Shown here: positions 1-6,306 of the stretch, piece by piece | How the letters are laid out: every line of letters starts with the position of its first letter | Numbering within the stretch: the first letter of the stretch is position 1 | Source: an uncultured Porphyromonadaceae bacterium | GTDB taxonomy: Bacteria; Bacteroidota; Bacteroidia; Bacteroidales; Muribaculaceae | Direction of reading: 5' to 3' | Assembly: GCA_947176615.1 (NCBI GenBank) | Contig: CAMWRO010000169.1 | Span: 1 to 6,606 of the forward strand | Length of the DNA stretch: 6,606 bases | Notes under the pieces: model-generated | The model's database searches: none | The model's input: only the letters and a program-made list of their open reading frames with translations | What the model was told of the DNA's origin: nothing | Made by a program: the position numbers and the translations under genes

Positions 1-674
1 TGACCGCGATGAGTGACGTGACTGTGCTCTTGCTTACTTTCTTCATGTTGACATCAACATTCCTGCAGAAGGAACCTGTTACCGTGATGACACCTTCGTC
101 GGTGTCGGAACAGAAGGTGCCGACTGCCAACCTCGCCTCGATTCTCGTCAGCCCCGAAGGGAAGGTCTTCATCTCCCTCGCCGGTGATGCTGATGCCGAG
201 ATGAAAGACGAGTGGGGTACCGAGGCTATCCGTGCTTCGGTGCTGAAGGAAGCAGTAGAACTCTATAACAAGCAGAATCCCTCCAAGGCGGTTCAGCTTA
301 CCGAGGCCGACGCAGCCACGTTCTCTAAAATCAACATGTTCGGAGTTCCCTTCCAAGTTCTCCACCAGTTCCTCAGTATGTCGCAGACCGAGCAGGACAA
401 GTTCATTTCCAACATGAACGACAAGGCCGTCGGTATTCCTATCAACGACAACAAGGACATGGAGCACCTGAACGAATTCCAGATCTGGATGCGCGCCATC
501 TACAACTCAGGTAACGACAACCTTCAGAAAGCCATCAAGAAAGGCGAAGGTATCGCTGTCAAGGCCGACAAGGACACCCCCTACAACACTGTCCACGACG
601 TGCTTGACAACCTGCAGACCATGAAGATGAACCGCTTCAGCATCATGACCGCTTTAAAAACCGAGCAAGATTAA
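1..674 (+). CDS. exbD: ExbD/TolR-family biopolymer transport protein, 5'-truncated by the window edge
   Basis: This is an inner-membrane proton-channel partner of ExbB that energises TonB. The gene enters from the left: the frame is open from base 3 (codons for T-A) into the Met at 9, and reads TAMSDVTVLLLTFFMLTSTF. In the ExbD family this is the middle of the D-x-T-P-M-x-D-V motif and the single transmembrane helix, so the Met at 9 is internal and the cytoplasmic N-terminus is missing. The Asp of MSDV (residue 3 counted from that Met) aligns with the essential membrane Asp of ExbD (Asp25 in E. coli). About 200 periplasmic residues follow, much longer than in E. coli ExbD (141 aa in total), including MFGVPF near 110-115 and the typical C-terminal block GIAVKADKDTPYNTVHDVLDNLQ near 181-203. 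The TAA stop lies 5 bases before the next exbD, which points to a shared transcript. Family assignment is firm; the substrate or receptor partner is not visible. Confidence 0.9.
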   Translation, partial: TAMSDVTVLLLTFFMLTSTFLQKEPVTVMTPSSVSEQKVPTANLASILVSPEGKVFISLAGDADAEMKDEWGTEAIRASVLKEAVELYNKQNPSKAVQLTEADAATFSKINMFGVPFQVLHQFLSMSQTEQDKFISNMNDKAVGIPINDNKDMEHLNEFQIWMRAIYNSGNDNLQKAIKKGEGIAVKADKDTPYNTVHDVLDNLQTMKMNRFSIMTALKTEQD

Positions 675-679
675 TCATT

Positions 680-1429
680 ATGGCACAGATAGAACAATCA
701 GACAAGGGCAAAAAGAAAAAAGGAGCCCAAAAGAAAATGTCTATCCACGTGGACTTCACTCCTATGGTGGATATGAACATGCTTCTGATTACATTCTTCA
801 TGCTTTGTACCACGATGATTAAATCGCAGACTCTCACAATCGCCCTCCCTTCCAACGAGAAGATTGAGCAGAGTGAGATGAACAAAGCAAAGGAATCAGA
901 AGCAATCACCCTCATCCTTGCTACTGACCGCGATGCCAACGGTAACATCAAGAAAGACGACTCAGGCCGTCCCATGAATACCGTTTACTTCTACGAAGGT
1001 ATGCCCGATGTGGCCGACGCTGACGGTGACGGTCGCATCGACAACAACAAACTTCAGGCTGAACAGTTCCTCGGCAACGACGGAAAAATCCAGCAAGGCA
1101 TCCGCAAGATCCTCCATGATCGTAACAAGAAGGTGCTTGACAAAATCGAAGTCGAAAAGGCCAAGTGGCGCAACAAAGAGTTTGCCCCCGGCAACTCTGC
1201 CGCCAACGACTCAATCTATCAGGCACGCGCCCGTGAGATTCGTAACGACTCGACTATCACCCGCCCCATTGTTATTATCAAGGCTACTCCCGAGGCTTCA
1301 TGGGAATCGCTCATCAGCGCACTCGACGAAATGCAGATCAACCAGATTTCGCGTTACCAGATTGACAACATCAATGCCGTCGACTCAGCTATGATTATCG
1401 ATTATCTCGCTAAGCACCCTAAGAAGTAA
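680..1429 (+). CDS. exbD: ExbD/TolR-family biopolymer transport protein (second copy)
   Basis: This complete 249-aa protein is the second ExbD-type subunit of the TonB motor. A Lys-rich cytoplasmic segment (residues 9-19) precedes the signature VDFTPMVDMNMLLITFFML (24-42), with one transmembrane helix at about 30-47 and the presumed proton-path Asp31. The rest is a large periplasmic domain ending in the conserved block RPIVIIKATPEASWESLISALDEMQINQISRYQI (195-228). Two Asp-rich loops, at about 83-94 (DRDANGNIKKDD) and 113-121 (DADGDGRID), resemble EF-hand or dockerin calcium loops and appear to lie in an insertion relative to other Bacteroidetes ExbD proteins I recall. The ATG at 680 follows the previous stop by 5 bases. 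No Shine-Dalgarno is visible, which is usual in this phylum. The two ExbD copies are clearly divergent rather than a recent duplication, so a mixed ExbD complex is plausible (inference). Confidence 0.93.
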   Translation: MAQIEQSDKGKKKKGAQKKMSIHVDFTPMVDMNMLLITFFMLCTTMIKSQTLTIALPSNEKIEQSEMNKAKESEAITLILATDRDANGNIKKDDSGRPMNTVYFYEGMPDVADADGDGRIDNNKLQAEQFLGNDGKIQQGIRKILHDRNKKVLDKIEVEKAKWRNKEFAPGNSAANDSIYQARAREIRNDSTITRPIVIIKATPEASWESLISALDEMQINQISRYQIDNINAVDSAMIIDYLAKHPKK

Positions 1430-1476
1430 TTCATTGATGACAGATATATATTAACCTGAAAAATCTCTATTGAAAT

Positions 1477-2337
1477 ATGGCAAAAGATGTAGATCTTTCA
1501 TCAAAAGAATGGATTGAACTTGTTTTTGAAGGCAAAAACAAAGAATTCGGTGCTTATGAGCTTCGTAAGGCTTCGGCCAAGCGTCACAACATGTCGATGC
1601 TCGTAATCCTTATCGTCCTTCTCATTGTCGCTCTTCTCGGTTTGCTTGCCAACACCGTGATGAACAAGGCTGAGGAACGTCCCGAGGATCAGATCGAGCA
1701 GACCATGATTGACTACTCGGCCGATGAGCAGCAAGAGGAAGAACAGCAGGAAGAACCCGAGCAGCAGCGCTTTGAAGAGCAGCAGCCCGAGGCTCTCCCC
1801 GAGGAAATCCTTAACACTGTGAAGTCAACCGAGCTTCAGATTACCAAAGACGAAGAAGTCGTTGAGGAAATCAAGAGTCAGGATGACCTCAAGGATACCG
1901 ATACCGCTGTGGGTACAACCGACTTTGACAAGGGTACTGACGACCTTAACATCGTGCGCGAGCACAAGGAAGAGGTTATCGTCGAGGAAAAGAAACCGGA
2001 ACCCGTTGAAGACAACCGCGTCTTTGACGTTGTGGAACAGAAACCTCAGTTCCCCGGTGGTGAAGCCGCCCTTCTCAAGTATGTCGCTGACCACATCCGC
2101 TACCCCGCTATGGCACAGGAAAACAACGTTCAGGGCCGTGTAGTTGTCCAGTTCGTCGTTACCAAGACCGGTGCCGTCGGCGAAGTTAAGGTTGTCCGCG
2201 GTAAAGACCCCGACCTTGACAAGGAAGCTGTTCGCGTTGTCAAGACACTTCCCAAGTTTGTCCCCGGTAAGATGAATGGCCACGCCGTGAACGTGTGGTA
2301 CACTCTCCCCATCCAGTTCAAGCTCCAAGGTGTCTAA
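1477..2337 (+). CDS. tonB: Energy transducer TonB, Bacteroidetes type
   Basis: TonB spans the periplasm and passes ExbB/ExbD-harvested energy to outer-membrane receptors, in this phylum mainly SusC-like glycan importers. The 286-aa protein has a cytoplasmic N-terminus with the Bacteroidetes TonB motif FEGKNKEFGAYELRK (17-31), one transmembrane helix (about 40-60), a long linker (about 64-184), and a C-terminal TonB domain (about 185-286). That domain contains QFPGG (191-195), the YPAMAQENNVQGRVVVQF region (209-226) and a terminal VWYTLPIQF (273-281). The linker is unusual: residues 66-140 are strongly acidic and Gln-rich, with few prolines, unlike the Pro-Glu/Pro-Lys linker of E. coli TonB. 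A short KPEP tract occurs only at 173-176. It lies 47 bases after exbD with no clear promoter between, and a strong terminator follows, so it is probably the last gene of the operon. Confidence 0.93.
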   Translation: MAKDVDLSSKEWIELVFEGKNKEFGAYELRKASAKRHNMSMLVILIVLLIVALLGLLANTVMNKAEERPEDQIEQTMIDYSADEQQEEEQQEEPEQQRFEEQQPEALPEEILNTVKSTELQITKDEEVVEEIKSQDDLKDTDTAVGTTDFDKGTDDLNIVREHKEEVIVEEKKPEPVEDNRVFDVVEQKPQFPGGEAALLKYVADHIRYPAMAQENNVQGRVVVQFVVTKTGAVGEVKVVRGKDPDLDKEAVRVVKTLPKFVPGKMNGHAVNVWYTLPIQFKLQGV

Positions 2338-2380
2338 TCCTCCCCCCGTGTAATGAACTAAATTCATTATAACCTCTATC

Positions 2381-2425
2381 AGGCACCCCGCAGGTTCAAT
2401 ACCTGCGGGGTGCCTCACTTTTTTT
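2381..2425 (+). terminator. Intrinsic terminator of the exbD-exbD-tonB operon
   Basis: A perfect 15-bp GC-rich stem (2381-2395 with 2401-2415) encloses the 5-base loop TCAAT. After CAC comes a run of seven T (2419-2425) on the plus strand. There is no T-run on the other side, so it acts on plus-strand transcripts only. A small AT-rich hairpin (TAATGAA 2351-2357 with TTCATTA 2363-2369) lies between the tonB stop and this terminator; its role is unknown. Confidence 0.92.
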
Positions 2426-2433
2426 ACCTAAAA

Positions 2434-2465
2434 ATTGATGCCGTTAAAATAAATCACTATCTTTG
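2434..2465 (+). promoter_or_regulatory. Predicted Bacteroidales-type promoter for the glucanotransferase gene
   Basis: TATCTTTG at 2458-2465 matches the Bacteroides -7 consensus TAnnTTTG. ATTG at 2434-2437, 20 bases upstream, is a one-mismatch match to the -33 TTTG box, at the expected 19-21 base spacing. It lies just after the operon terminator and about 65 bases before the next start codon. The expected transcript start is near 2470, giving a leader of about 55-60 bases. No operator for a sugar regulator is recognised. Confidence 0.65.
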
Positions 2466-2471
2466 TGGTGA

Positions 2472-2487
2472 GGCACGGCATCGTGCC
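2472..2487 (+). promoter_or_regulatory. Small hairpin at the predicted 5' end of the glucanotransferase mRNA
   Basis: GGCACG (2472-2477) pairs with CGTGCC (2482-2487) around a 4-base GCAT loop. It sits within a few bases of the predicted transcript start, so it could stabilise the mRNA 5' end. It could also be coincidental. An A6T5 tract (2499-2509) follows, then an AT-rich run to the start codon without a Shine-Dalgarno sequence. No known riboswitch is recognised. Confidence 0.3.
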
Positions 2488-2529
2488 CGATACGGACTAA
2501 AAAATTTTTATCAGATATCATACTTATAC

Positions 2530-5208
2530 ATGAAACTTACCTTTAATATCAATTACCACACCGAGTGGGGTGAATCGCTTTTCATCACCGGCTCTGACAA
2601 AGCATTGGGTGCCAACGACCTTGATCATGCCGTCCCTATGTACCTGACTGGCGACAGCGACTGGAAGGCCGAGGTTGAGATTCCCGACAGTGTTTCCCGA
2701 TTTGACTACGGATATATCGTCCGTCACGAAAACGGAACGGTGCGTCGCGAGTGGGGGCCGCAGAGGGCTTTCATTCACGAGGCCGATGCTCATCGCATCT
2801 CTGTTTATGACCGTTGGCAAGACCAGCCTTGGGACAAACCATATTATGCTTCGGCCTTTGTCGATTGCATCCTCCGCCGTGACAGACGGGCAGAAGCCGC
2901 GCTCCCTGCGGCCGGAATGCTGACTCTGAAAGTCAGCGCCCCCATGATACGCCCCGATGAAGTTGTCGCCGTCTGTGGCGAGAATCCCGCGTTGGGACTT
3001 TGGGATCCCGCTCAGGCCGTTGTGATGAGTGACGCGGCCTATCCCGAATGGGCCGTCAACATCCCTGTCGGCGCAATTAAAGGTTCATCGCAGTATAAAT
3101 TTGTGATTCTTAAAAAGAATACTCGCGCCCTTGTCGCGTGGGAAGGTGGCGAGAACCGCACTCTGAACGTCAACCCGACCACACCCGACGAGTGCATCGT
3201 CAGCGCCGGACAGCGGTTGGTTAACCCCGTCACTCCTTGGCACGGTGCAGGTGTCGCCATCCCCGTGTTCTCGCTACGCAGCGAGGAAGACTTCGGTGTG
3301 GGTGACTTTATGGACCTCATGAAGATGGTTGACTGGGCCGCTTCGACCGAGCAGACATTCCTGCAGGTCCTCCCTGTCAATGACACTACCATGACCGGCA
3401 CATGGACTGACTCCTATCCCTATAACGCCAACTCGACATTTGCGCTCCACCCCATGTATCTGCGACTTCAGGAAATGGGCCGTCTCGTCGACCCCGAGCG
3501 TCAGCGCTATTATGATGCTCTCGGCCGCGAGTTGAACGAGTTGCCGCAGATTGACTACGAGCGCGTCAACAATGCAAAAAACGCCTTCACCCGCGAGCTG
3601 TTTGACCAAGATGGAGCCAAGACACTCGCCGGCGACGATTTCAAGTCGTTCCTTGCCCGAAACGAGGCTTGGCTGACCCCCTATGCCGCCTTCTGCGTCC
3701 TCCGTGACATAAACCACACTCCCGAGATGGATAAATGGGGCGAATATGCCGTTTATGACGAAGAAAAAGTTGCCAAGTTCATCAAGGAACACCGCCACGA
3801 AATCGAGTATGTCTACTATATCCAGTATCATCTCGACCGTCAGTTGAAAAAAGTGCGCGAATATGCTGCTTCGCGCGGGGTGGCTATCAAGGGCGACATC
3901 CCCATCGGCATCTCGCGCACAAGTGTCGACGCATGGATTTCACCCCGTCTGTTCAACCTCGACTGTCAGGCTGGCGCGCCGCCCGATGACTTCTCAGTAC
4001 TCGGTCAGAACTGGGGTTTCCCCACCTACAACTGGGAAGAAATGTCGCGCGACGGCTTTGCTTGGTGGAAAGCGCGTTTCCGCAAGATGGCCGAATACTT
4101 CGACGCCTACCGCATCGACCATGTCCTTGGATTTTTCCGCATCTGGCAGATTCCGATGGATGCAGTCCACGGCCTGCTCGGCGTGTTTAACCCCGCGCTC
4201 CCCTTTACCCCCGACGAGTTGCGTTACAACTATGATTTCTGGATTGATGTCGACCTGCAGACACGCCCCTACATCATGGACTGGTTCCTCGGCGACTTCT
4301 TCGGCGAGTTTACCGATGAGTGTCGCGACCTCTTTCTTGTCGATGCCGGTTACGGACGTTACCACCTGCGCCCCGAGTTCGACACCCAGCGCAAGGTTGT
4401 CAATTATTTCGCAACCAAGGAGAAAAACGACAAGAACAATAAAATCTGCAATGCGCTCCTCGGCCTGATTGACCAAGTGCTGTTTATCGAGGACCCCTAT
4501 GAGAAAGGAAAATATCACCCGCGCATCTCAGGCCAGTTTACCTATGCCTACCGCGCGTTGAACGATTATGAACGCTGGTGTTTCGACCGCCTTTATAACG
4601 ACTTCTACTATCGCCGCCACAACGACTTCTGGTATGGAAAGGCTATGTGGAAACTTCCCCACCTCATCGACGCAACCGACATGCTCGTCTGCGCCGAAGA
4701 CCTCGGCATGATTCCCGACTGTGTTCCCGCTGTCATGCATGCCCTTGAAATCCTCTCGCTCGAAATCCAGCGCATGCCCAAGGACCCGCAAGCAGCTTTC
4801 GGCAACACATGGAGCTACCCCTATTACTCGGTGTGCACCACTTCGACTCACGACATGGACGGAATACGCCGCTGGTGGGAGGCCGACCGCGCCGCCACCC
4901 AGCGTTTCTACAACGAAGTCCTTCACGAGCCCGGCGAGGCTCCCCTCTATGCCGAGCCGTGGATATGTGACCGCATCGTCTCGCTCCATCTTGAGTCGCC
5001 GTCGATGCTCTGCATCCTCCCGTTGCAGGACTGGCTGTCGATGGACGGCGTGATTCGCCGTCAGGATCCCCGCGAGGAACTCATCAATATCCCCGCCAAC
5101 CCGCGGCATTACTGGCGTTACCGCATGCACCTCACCCTTGAGGAGCTGAACAATCAGAAAGACTTCAACACCATGCTCCGCGACAAGATTCTTGCGTCGG
5201 GCAGGTAA
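2530..5208 (+). CDS. malQ: 4-alpha-glucanotransferase (GH77, DPE2-like) with two N-terminal CBM20 domains
   Basis: This cytoplasmic enzyme transfers glucose or glucan units between alpha-1,4-glucans such as maltose, malto-oligosaccharides and glycogen. The 892-aa protein lacks a signal peptide. Two CBM20-like starch-binding domains come first, about 1-100 (W45, W75) and 130-215 (W174, AWEGGENR 203-210), then a GH77 barrel from about 238. GH77 motifs are GDIPIG (455-460), NWGFPTYNWEEM (494-505), YRIDH with the presumed nucleophile D530, CAEDLG with acid/base E723, and STHD with D775. D530 and E723 are 193 residues apart, against about 47 in short bacterial amylomaltases. That indicates an insert of about 145 residues, as in plant DPE2, which explains the length against about 694 aa for E. 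coli MalQ. The start is the ATG at 2530. An in-frame ATG at 2410 lies inside the upstream terminator stem and precedes the promoter, and the 40 residues it would add have no domain character. Confidence 0.95.
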   Translation: MKLTFNINYHTEWGESLFITGSDKALGANDLDHAVPMYLTGDSDWKAEVEIPDSVSRFDYGYIVRHENGTVRREWGPQRAFIHEADAHRISVYDRWQDQPWDKPYYASAFVDCILRRDRRAEAALPAAGMLTLKVSAPMIRPDEVVAVCGENPALGLWDPAQAVVMSDAAYPEWAVNIPVGAIKGSSQYKFVILKKNTRALVAWEGGENRTLNVNPTTPDECIVSAGQRLVNPVTPWHGAGVAIPVFSLRSEEDFGVGDFMDLMKMVDWAASTEQTFLQVLPVNDTTMTGTWTDSYPYNANSTFALHPMYLRLQEMGRLVDPERQRYYDALGRELNELPQIDYERVNNAKNAFTRELFDQDGAKTLAGDDFKSFLARNEAWLTPYAAFCVLRDINHTPEMDKWGEYAVYDEEKVAKFIKEHRHEIEYVYYIQYHLDRQLKKVREYAASRGVAIKGDIPIGISRTSVDAWISPRLFNLDCQAGAPPDDFSVLGQNWGFPTYNWEEMSRDGFAWWKARFRKMAEYFDAYRIDHVLGFFRIWQIPMDAVHGLLGVFNPALPFTPDELRYNYDFWIDVDLQTRPYIMDWFLGDFFGEFTDECRDLFLVDAGYGRYHLRPEFDTQRKVVNYFATKEKNDKNNKICNALLGLIDQVLFIEDPYEKGKYHPRISGQFTYAYRALNDYERWCFDRLYNDFYYRRHNDFWYGKAMWKLPHLIDATDMLVCAEDLGMIPDCVPAVMHALEILSLEIQRMPKDPQAAFGNTWSYPYYSVCTTSTHDMDGIRRWWEADRAATQRFYNEVLHEPGEAPLYAEPWICDRIVSLHLESPSMLCILPLQDWLSMDGVIRRQDPREELINIPANPRHYWRYRMHLTLEELNNQKDFNTMLRDKILASGR

Positions 5209-5216
5209 ATGCAGAT

Positions 5217-5244
5217 AACAGATAAAAAATAACAGATAAAAAAT
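5217..5244 (+). repeat. Exact tandem duplication of a 14-bp AT-rich unit
   Basis: AACAGATAAAAAAT occurs twice back to back (5217-5230 and 5231-5244), preceded by a partial CAGATA at 5212-5217. It starts 8 bases after the glucanotransferase stop. The duplicated unit supplies most of the left arm of the overlapping long hairpin. Confidence 0.85.
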
Positions 5245-5276
5245 TTCAACCTTTTTTATCTGTTATTTTTTATTTG
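5219..5276 (+). terminator. Long AT-rich hairpin downstream of malQ, possible bidirectional terminator
   Basis: Bases 5219-5243 pair with 5252-5276 in a 25-bp stem with a single G-T wobble (5221/5274) around the 8-base loop TTTCAACC. The central 20 bp (5224-5243 with 5252-5271) are perfect. T-rich right arms occur on both strands, so transcripts of either direction could end here. The stem is almost entirely A-T, so this is not a classical GC-rich terminator, and an mRNA-stabilising or purely structural role is also possible. Confidence 0.45.
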
Positions 5277-5315
5277 AAATTTGAATGGCGTCACTTATTT
5301 ATTATTTGAAATTTG
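5271..5315 (+). repeat. Pair of 13-bp direct repeats flanking the start of the TIGR02757 gene
   Basis: TATTTGAAATTTG is present at 5271-5283 and again, identical, at 5303-5315, with 19 bases between the copies. The first copy overlaps the right arm of the long hairpin. The last three bases of the second copy are the TTG assigned as start codon of the next gene. Confidence 0.8.
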
Positions 5316-6062
5316 GACTTAAAGGATTTACTTGACAGCGAGGCGGCGCGCATCAATTCTCCCGCCTTCATCGCCGACGATCCGGTGCAGTTTCCGCGTC
5401 GTTTCGATGACCCGCGCGACATCGAGATTGCCGCGCTCCTTTCGGCTACCATTGCATGGGGCAACCGAAAGATGATATGCCGCAACTGTGACAAAATGCT
5501 TTCGCTGATGGACAATCAGCCGTTTAACTATCTGATGGACGAGGGATATGAGGAACTTCCCGACGGAAACATCCATCGCACATTTTTTGTTGAGAATCTG
5601 CGCCACTACATGCGCGGACTGCGGCGCATCTACACCGCCCACGGGTCGTTGCAGCAGTTTGCCCGTCACGAAAATATTTCAGCAGACAATGCCCCGGCAT
5701 GGAAACTTGTCGAGGGTATCAACCGCGAGATTGCCGCCGCCAATGACGGGGTGGCCGATTCCCGTTGCCTGCCTCAAAATCTCGCCACGACCGCATTGAA
5801 ACGCGTCAACATGGCTCTCAGATGGCTCGTGCGCAATGACGGGATTGTCGACATCGGTATATGGGACGTGATTACTCCGGCGCAGCTCTATATCCCCCTT
5901 GACGTTCATGTCAACGACACCGCGCGCGAGCTCGGACTCCTCACGCGGCGCAGTGCCGACCGCCGGGCCGTCGATGAAATCATGACATCGTTGCGACGTT
6001 TCAACCCCGTTGACCCCGTTATCTATGATTACGCCCTTTTTGGCATCGGCATGAAGTTGTAA
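5313..6062 (+). CDS. TIGR02757/DUF2400 family protein of unknown function
   Basis: This is a 249-aa soluble protein without signal peptide or membrane segment. Recognisable family features are the N-terminal NSPAFIADDPVQFPRRF (15-31), DIEIAALLSATIAWGNRKM (36-54), LKRVNMALRWLVRNDG (162-177), the IPLDVHV block (194-200) and FNPVDPVIYDYALFGIG (230-246). The function is not established. LKR...IPLDVHV weakly recalls helix-hairpin-helix DNA glycosylases, where an Asp in a (V/L)D(T/V)H motif is catalytic (D197 here), but this is only a resemblance. The start is odd: an in-frame TGA at 5307-5309 blocks anything further upstream, and the first in-frame ATG is at codon 54, after conserved sequence, so TTG at 5313 is the best choice. 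An ATG at 5285 opens a different frame and stops at 5335. No Shine-Dalgarno or promoter is clear. Confidence 0.85.
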   Translation: MDLKDLLDSEAARINSPAFIADDPVQFPRRFDDPRDIEIAALLSATIAWGNRKMICRNCDKMLSLMDNQPFNYLMDEGYEELPDGNIHRTFFVENLRHYMRGLRRIYTAHGSLQQFARHENISADNAPAWKLVEGINREIAAANDGVADSRCLPQNLATTALKRVNMALRWLVRNDGIVDIGIWDVITPAQLYIPLDVHVNDTARELGLLTRRSADRRAVDEIMTSLRRFNPVDPVIYDYALFGIGMKL

Positions 6063-6083
6063 TCACCTGTTTAGTTATCTTTG
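6057..6083 (+). promoter_or_regulatory. Possible weak promoter reading into the repeat region
   Basis: TATCTTTG at 6076-6083 is a full TAnnTTTG match and shares the 12-mer TATCTTTGTGGT with the malQ promoter (2458-2469). The only upstream candidate is GTTG at 6056-6059, with a short spacing of 16 bases. There is no plus-strand gene downstream; it would transcribe the hairpin elements and then run antisense into the sugar kinase. It may be chance. Confidence 0.22.
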
Positions 6084-6091
6084 TGGTTTTA

Positions 6092-6149
6092 GATGTTGTT
6101 AGACAACATCTTGAATAGTCGGGGGATGCGAAACTGAGTTTTGCCCCGA
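6092..6149 (+). repeat. Two-hairpin repeat element, copy A (TTGAATAG family)
   Basis: Hairpin 1 is GATGTTGT-TAG-ACAACATC (6092-6110), a perfect 8-bp stem. The linker TTGAATAG (6111-6118) follows, then an imperfect hairpin 2 (6119-6149). In hairpin 2, TCGGG (6119-6123) pairs with CCCGA (6145-6149), and GCGAAAC (6128-6134) pairs with GTTTTGC (6138-6144), with a GGAT bulge. Copy A has the same order as copies B and C but is the most decayed. It lies 29 bases after the TIGR02757 stop codon. Confidence 0.7.
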
Positions 6150-6157
6150 GTAATATT

Positions 6158-6213
6158 TAATCCGTAAGGATTATTCTTTGAATAGCCGGGGGTTGCGAAA
6201 CCGCAACCCCCGG
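6158..6213 (+). repeat. Two-hairpin repeat element, copy B
   Basis: Hairpin 1 is TAATCC-GTAA-GGATTA (6158-6173) with a GNRA-type loop. After TTCT comes the linker TTGAATAG (6178-6185). Hairpin 2 starts directly after the linker: CCGGGGGTTGCG (6186-6197) pairs perfectly over 12 bp with 6202-6213 around the loop AAAC. It has the same orientation as copy A. It forms the left half of a composite palindrome centred near 6260. Confidence 0.8.
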
Positions 6214-6222
6214 AAACATATC

Positions 6223-6295
6223 ATTAAAAAATAAATCTGTAAAGATTTTTCATGATGCGACGTGATTGAAAAATCTTTACAGATTTATTTTTAAT
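6223..6295. repeat. Long AT-rich hairpin at the centre of the composite palindrome
   Basis: Bases 6227-6251 pair perfectly with 6268-6292 (25 bp). A 3-bp extension (6223-6225 with 6293-6295) follows past one bulged A at 6226. The 16-base loop is 6252-6267. Both strands carry T-rich 3' arms, so it may terminate the two converging genes. It resembles the 5219-5276 hairpin in length and composition but not in sequence. Confidence 0.8.
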
Positions 6296-6306
6296 CCGTT
6301 AATCTA

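Noticed and set aside
1430..1476. Separate promoter for tonB
   Set aside because: The 47-base gap has no TAnnTTTG box and no spaced -33 element; co-transcription with exbD is the simpler reading.
1825..2418. 197-codon minus-strand ORF antisense to tonB
   Set aside because: It is complementary to the TonB linker and C-terminal domain, its start falls in the terminator hairpin, and it shows no family motif.
2410..2529. In-frame 40-residue N-terminal extension of the glucanotransferase from ATG 2410
   Set aside because: The ATG lies inside the right arm of the tonB terminator and upstream of the predicted promoter, and the added residues have no domain character. The CBM20 domain begins naturally at the Met encoded at 2530.
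3863..4468. 201-codon plus-strand ORF inside malQ in another frame
   Set aside because: It is a Ser/Thr/Arg-rich shadow reading of the strongly conserved GH77 catalytic region.
5285..5335. 16-codon ORF starting at ATG 5285
   Set aside because: It is too short to support as a gene on its own; noted only as a possible leader or frameshift relic at the TIGR02757 start.
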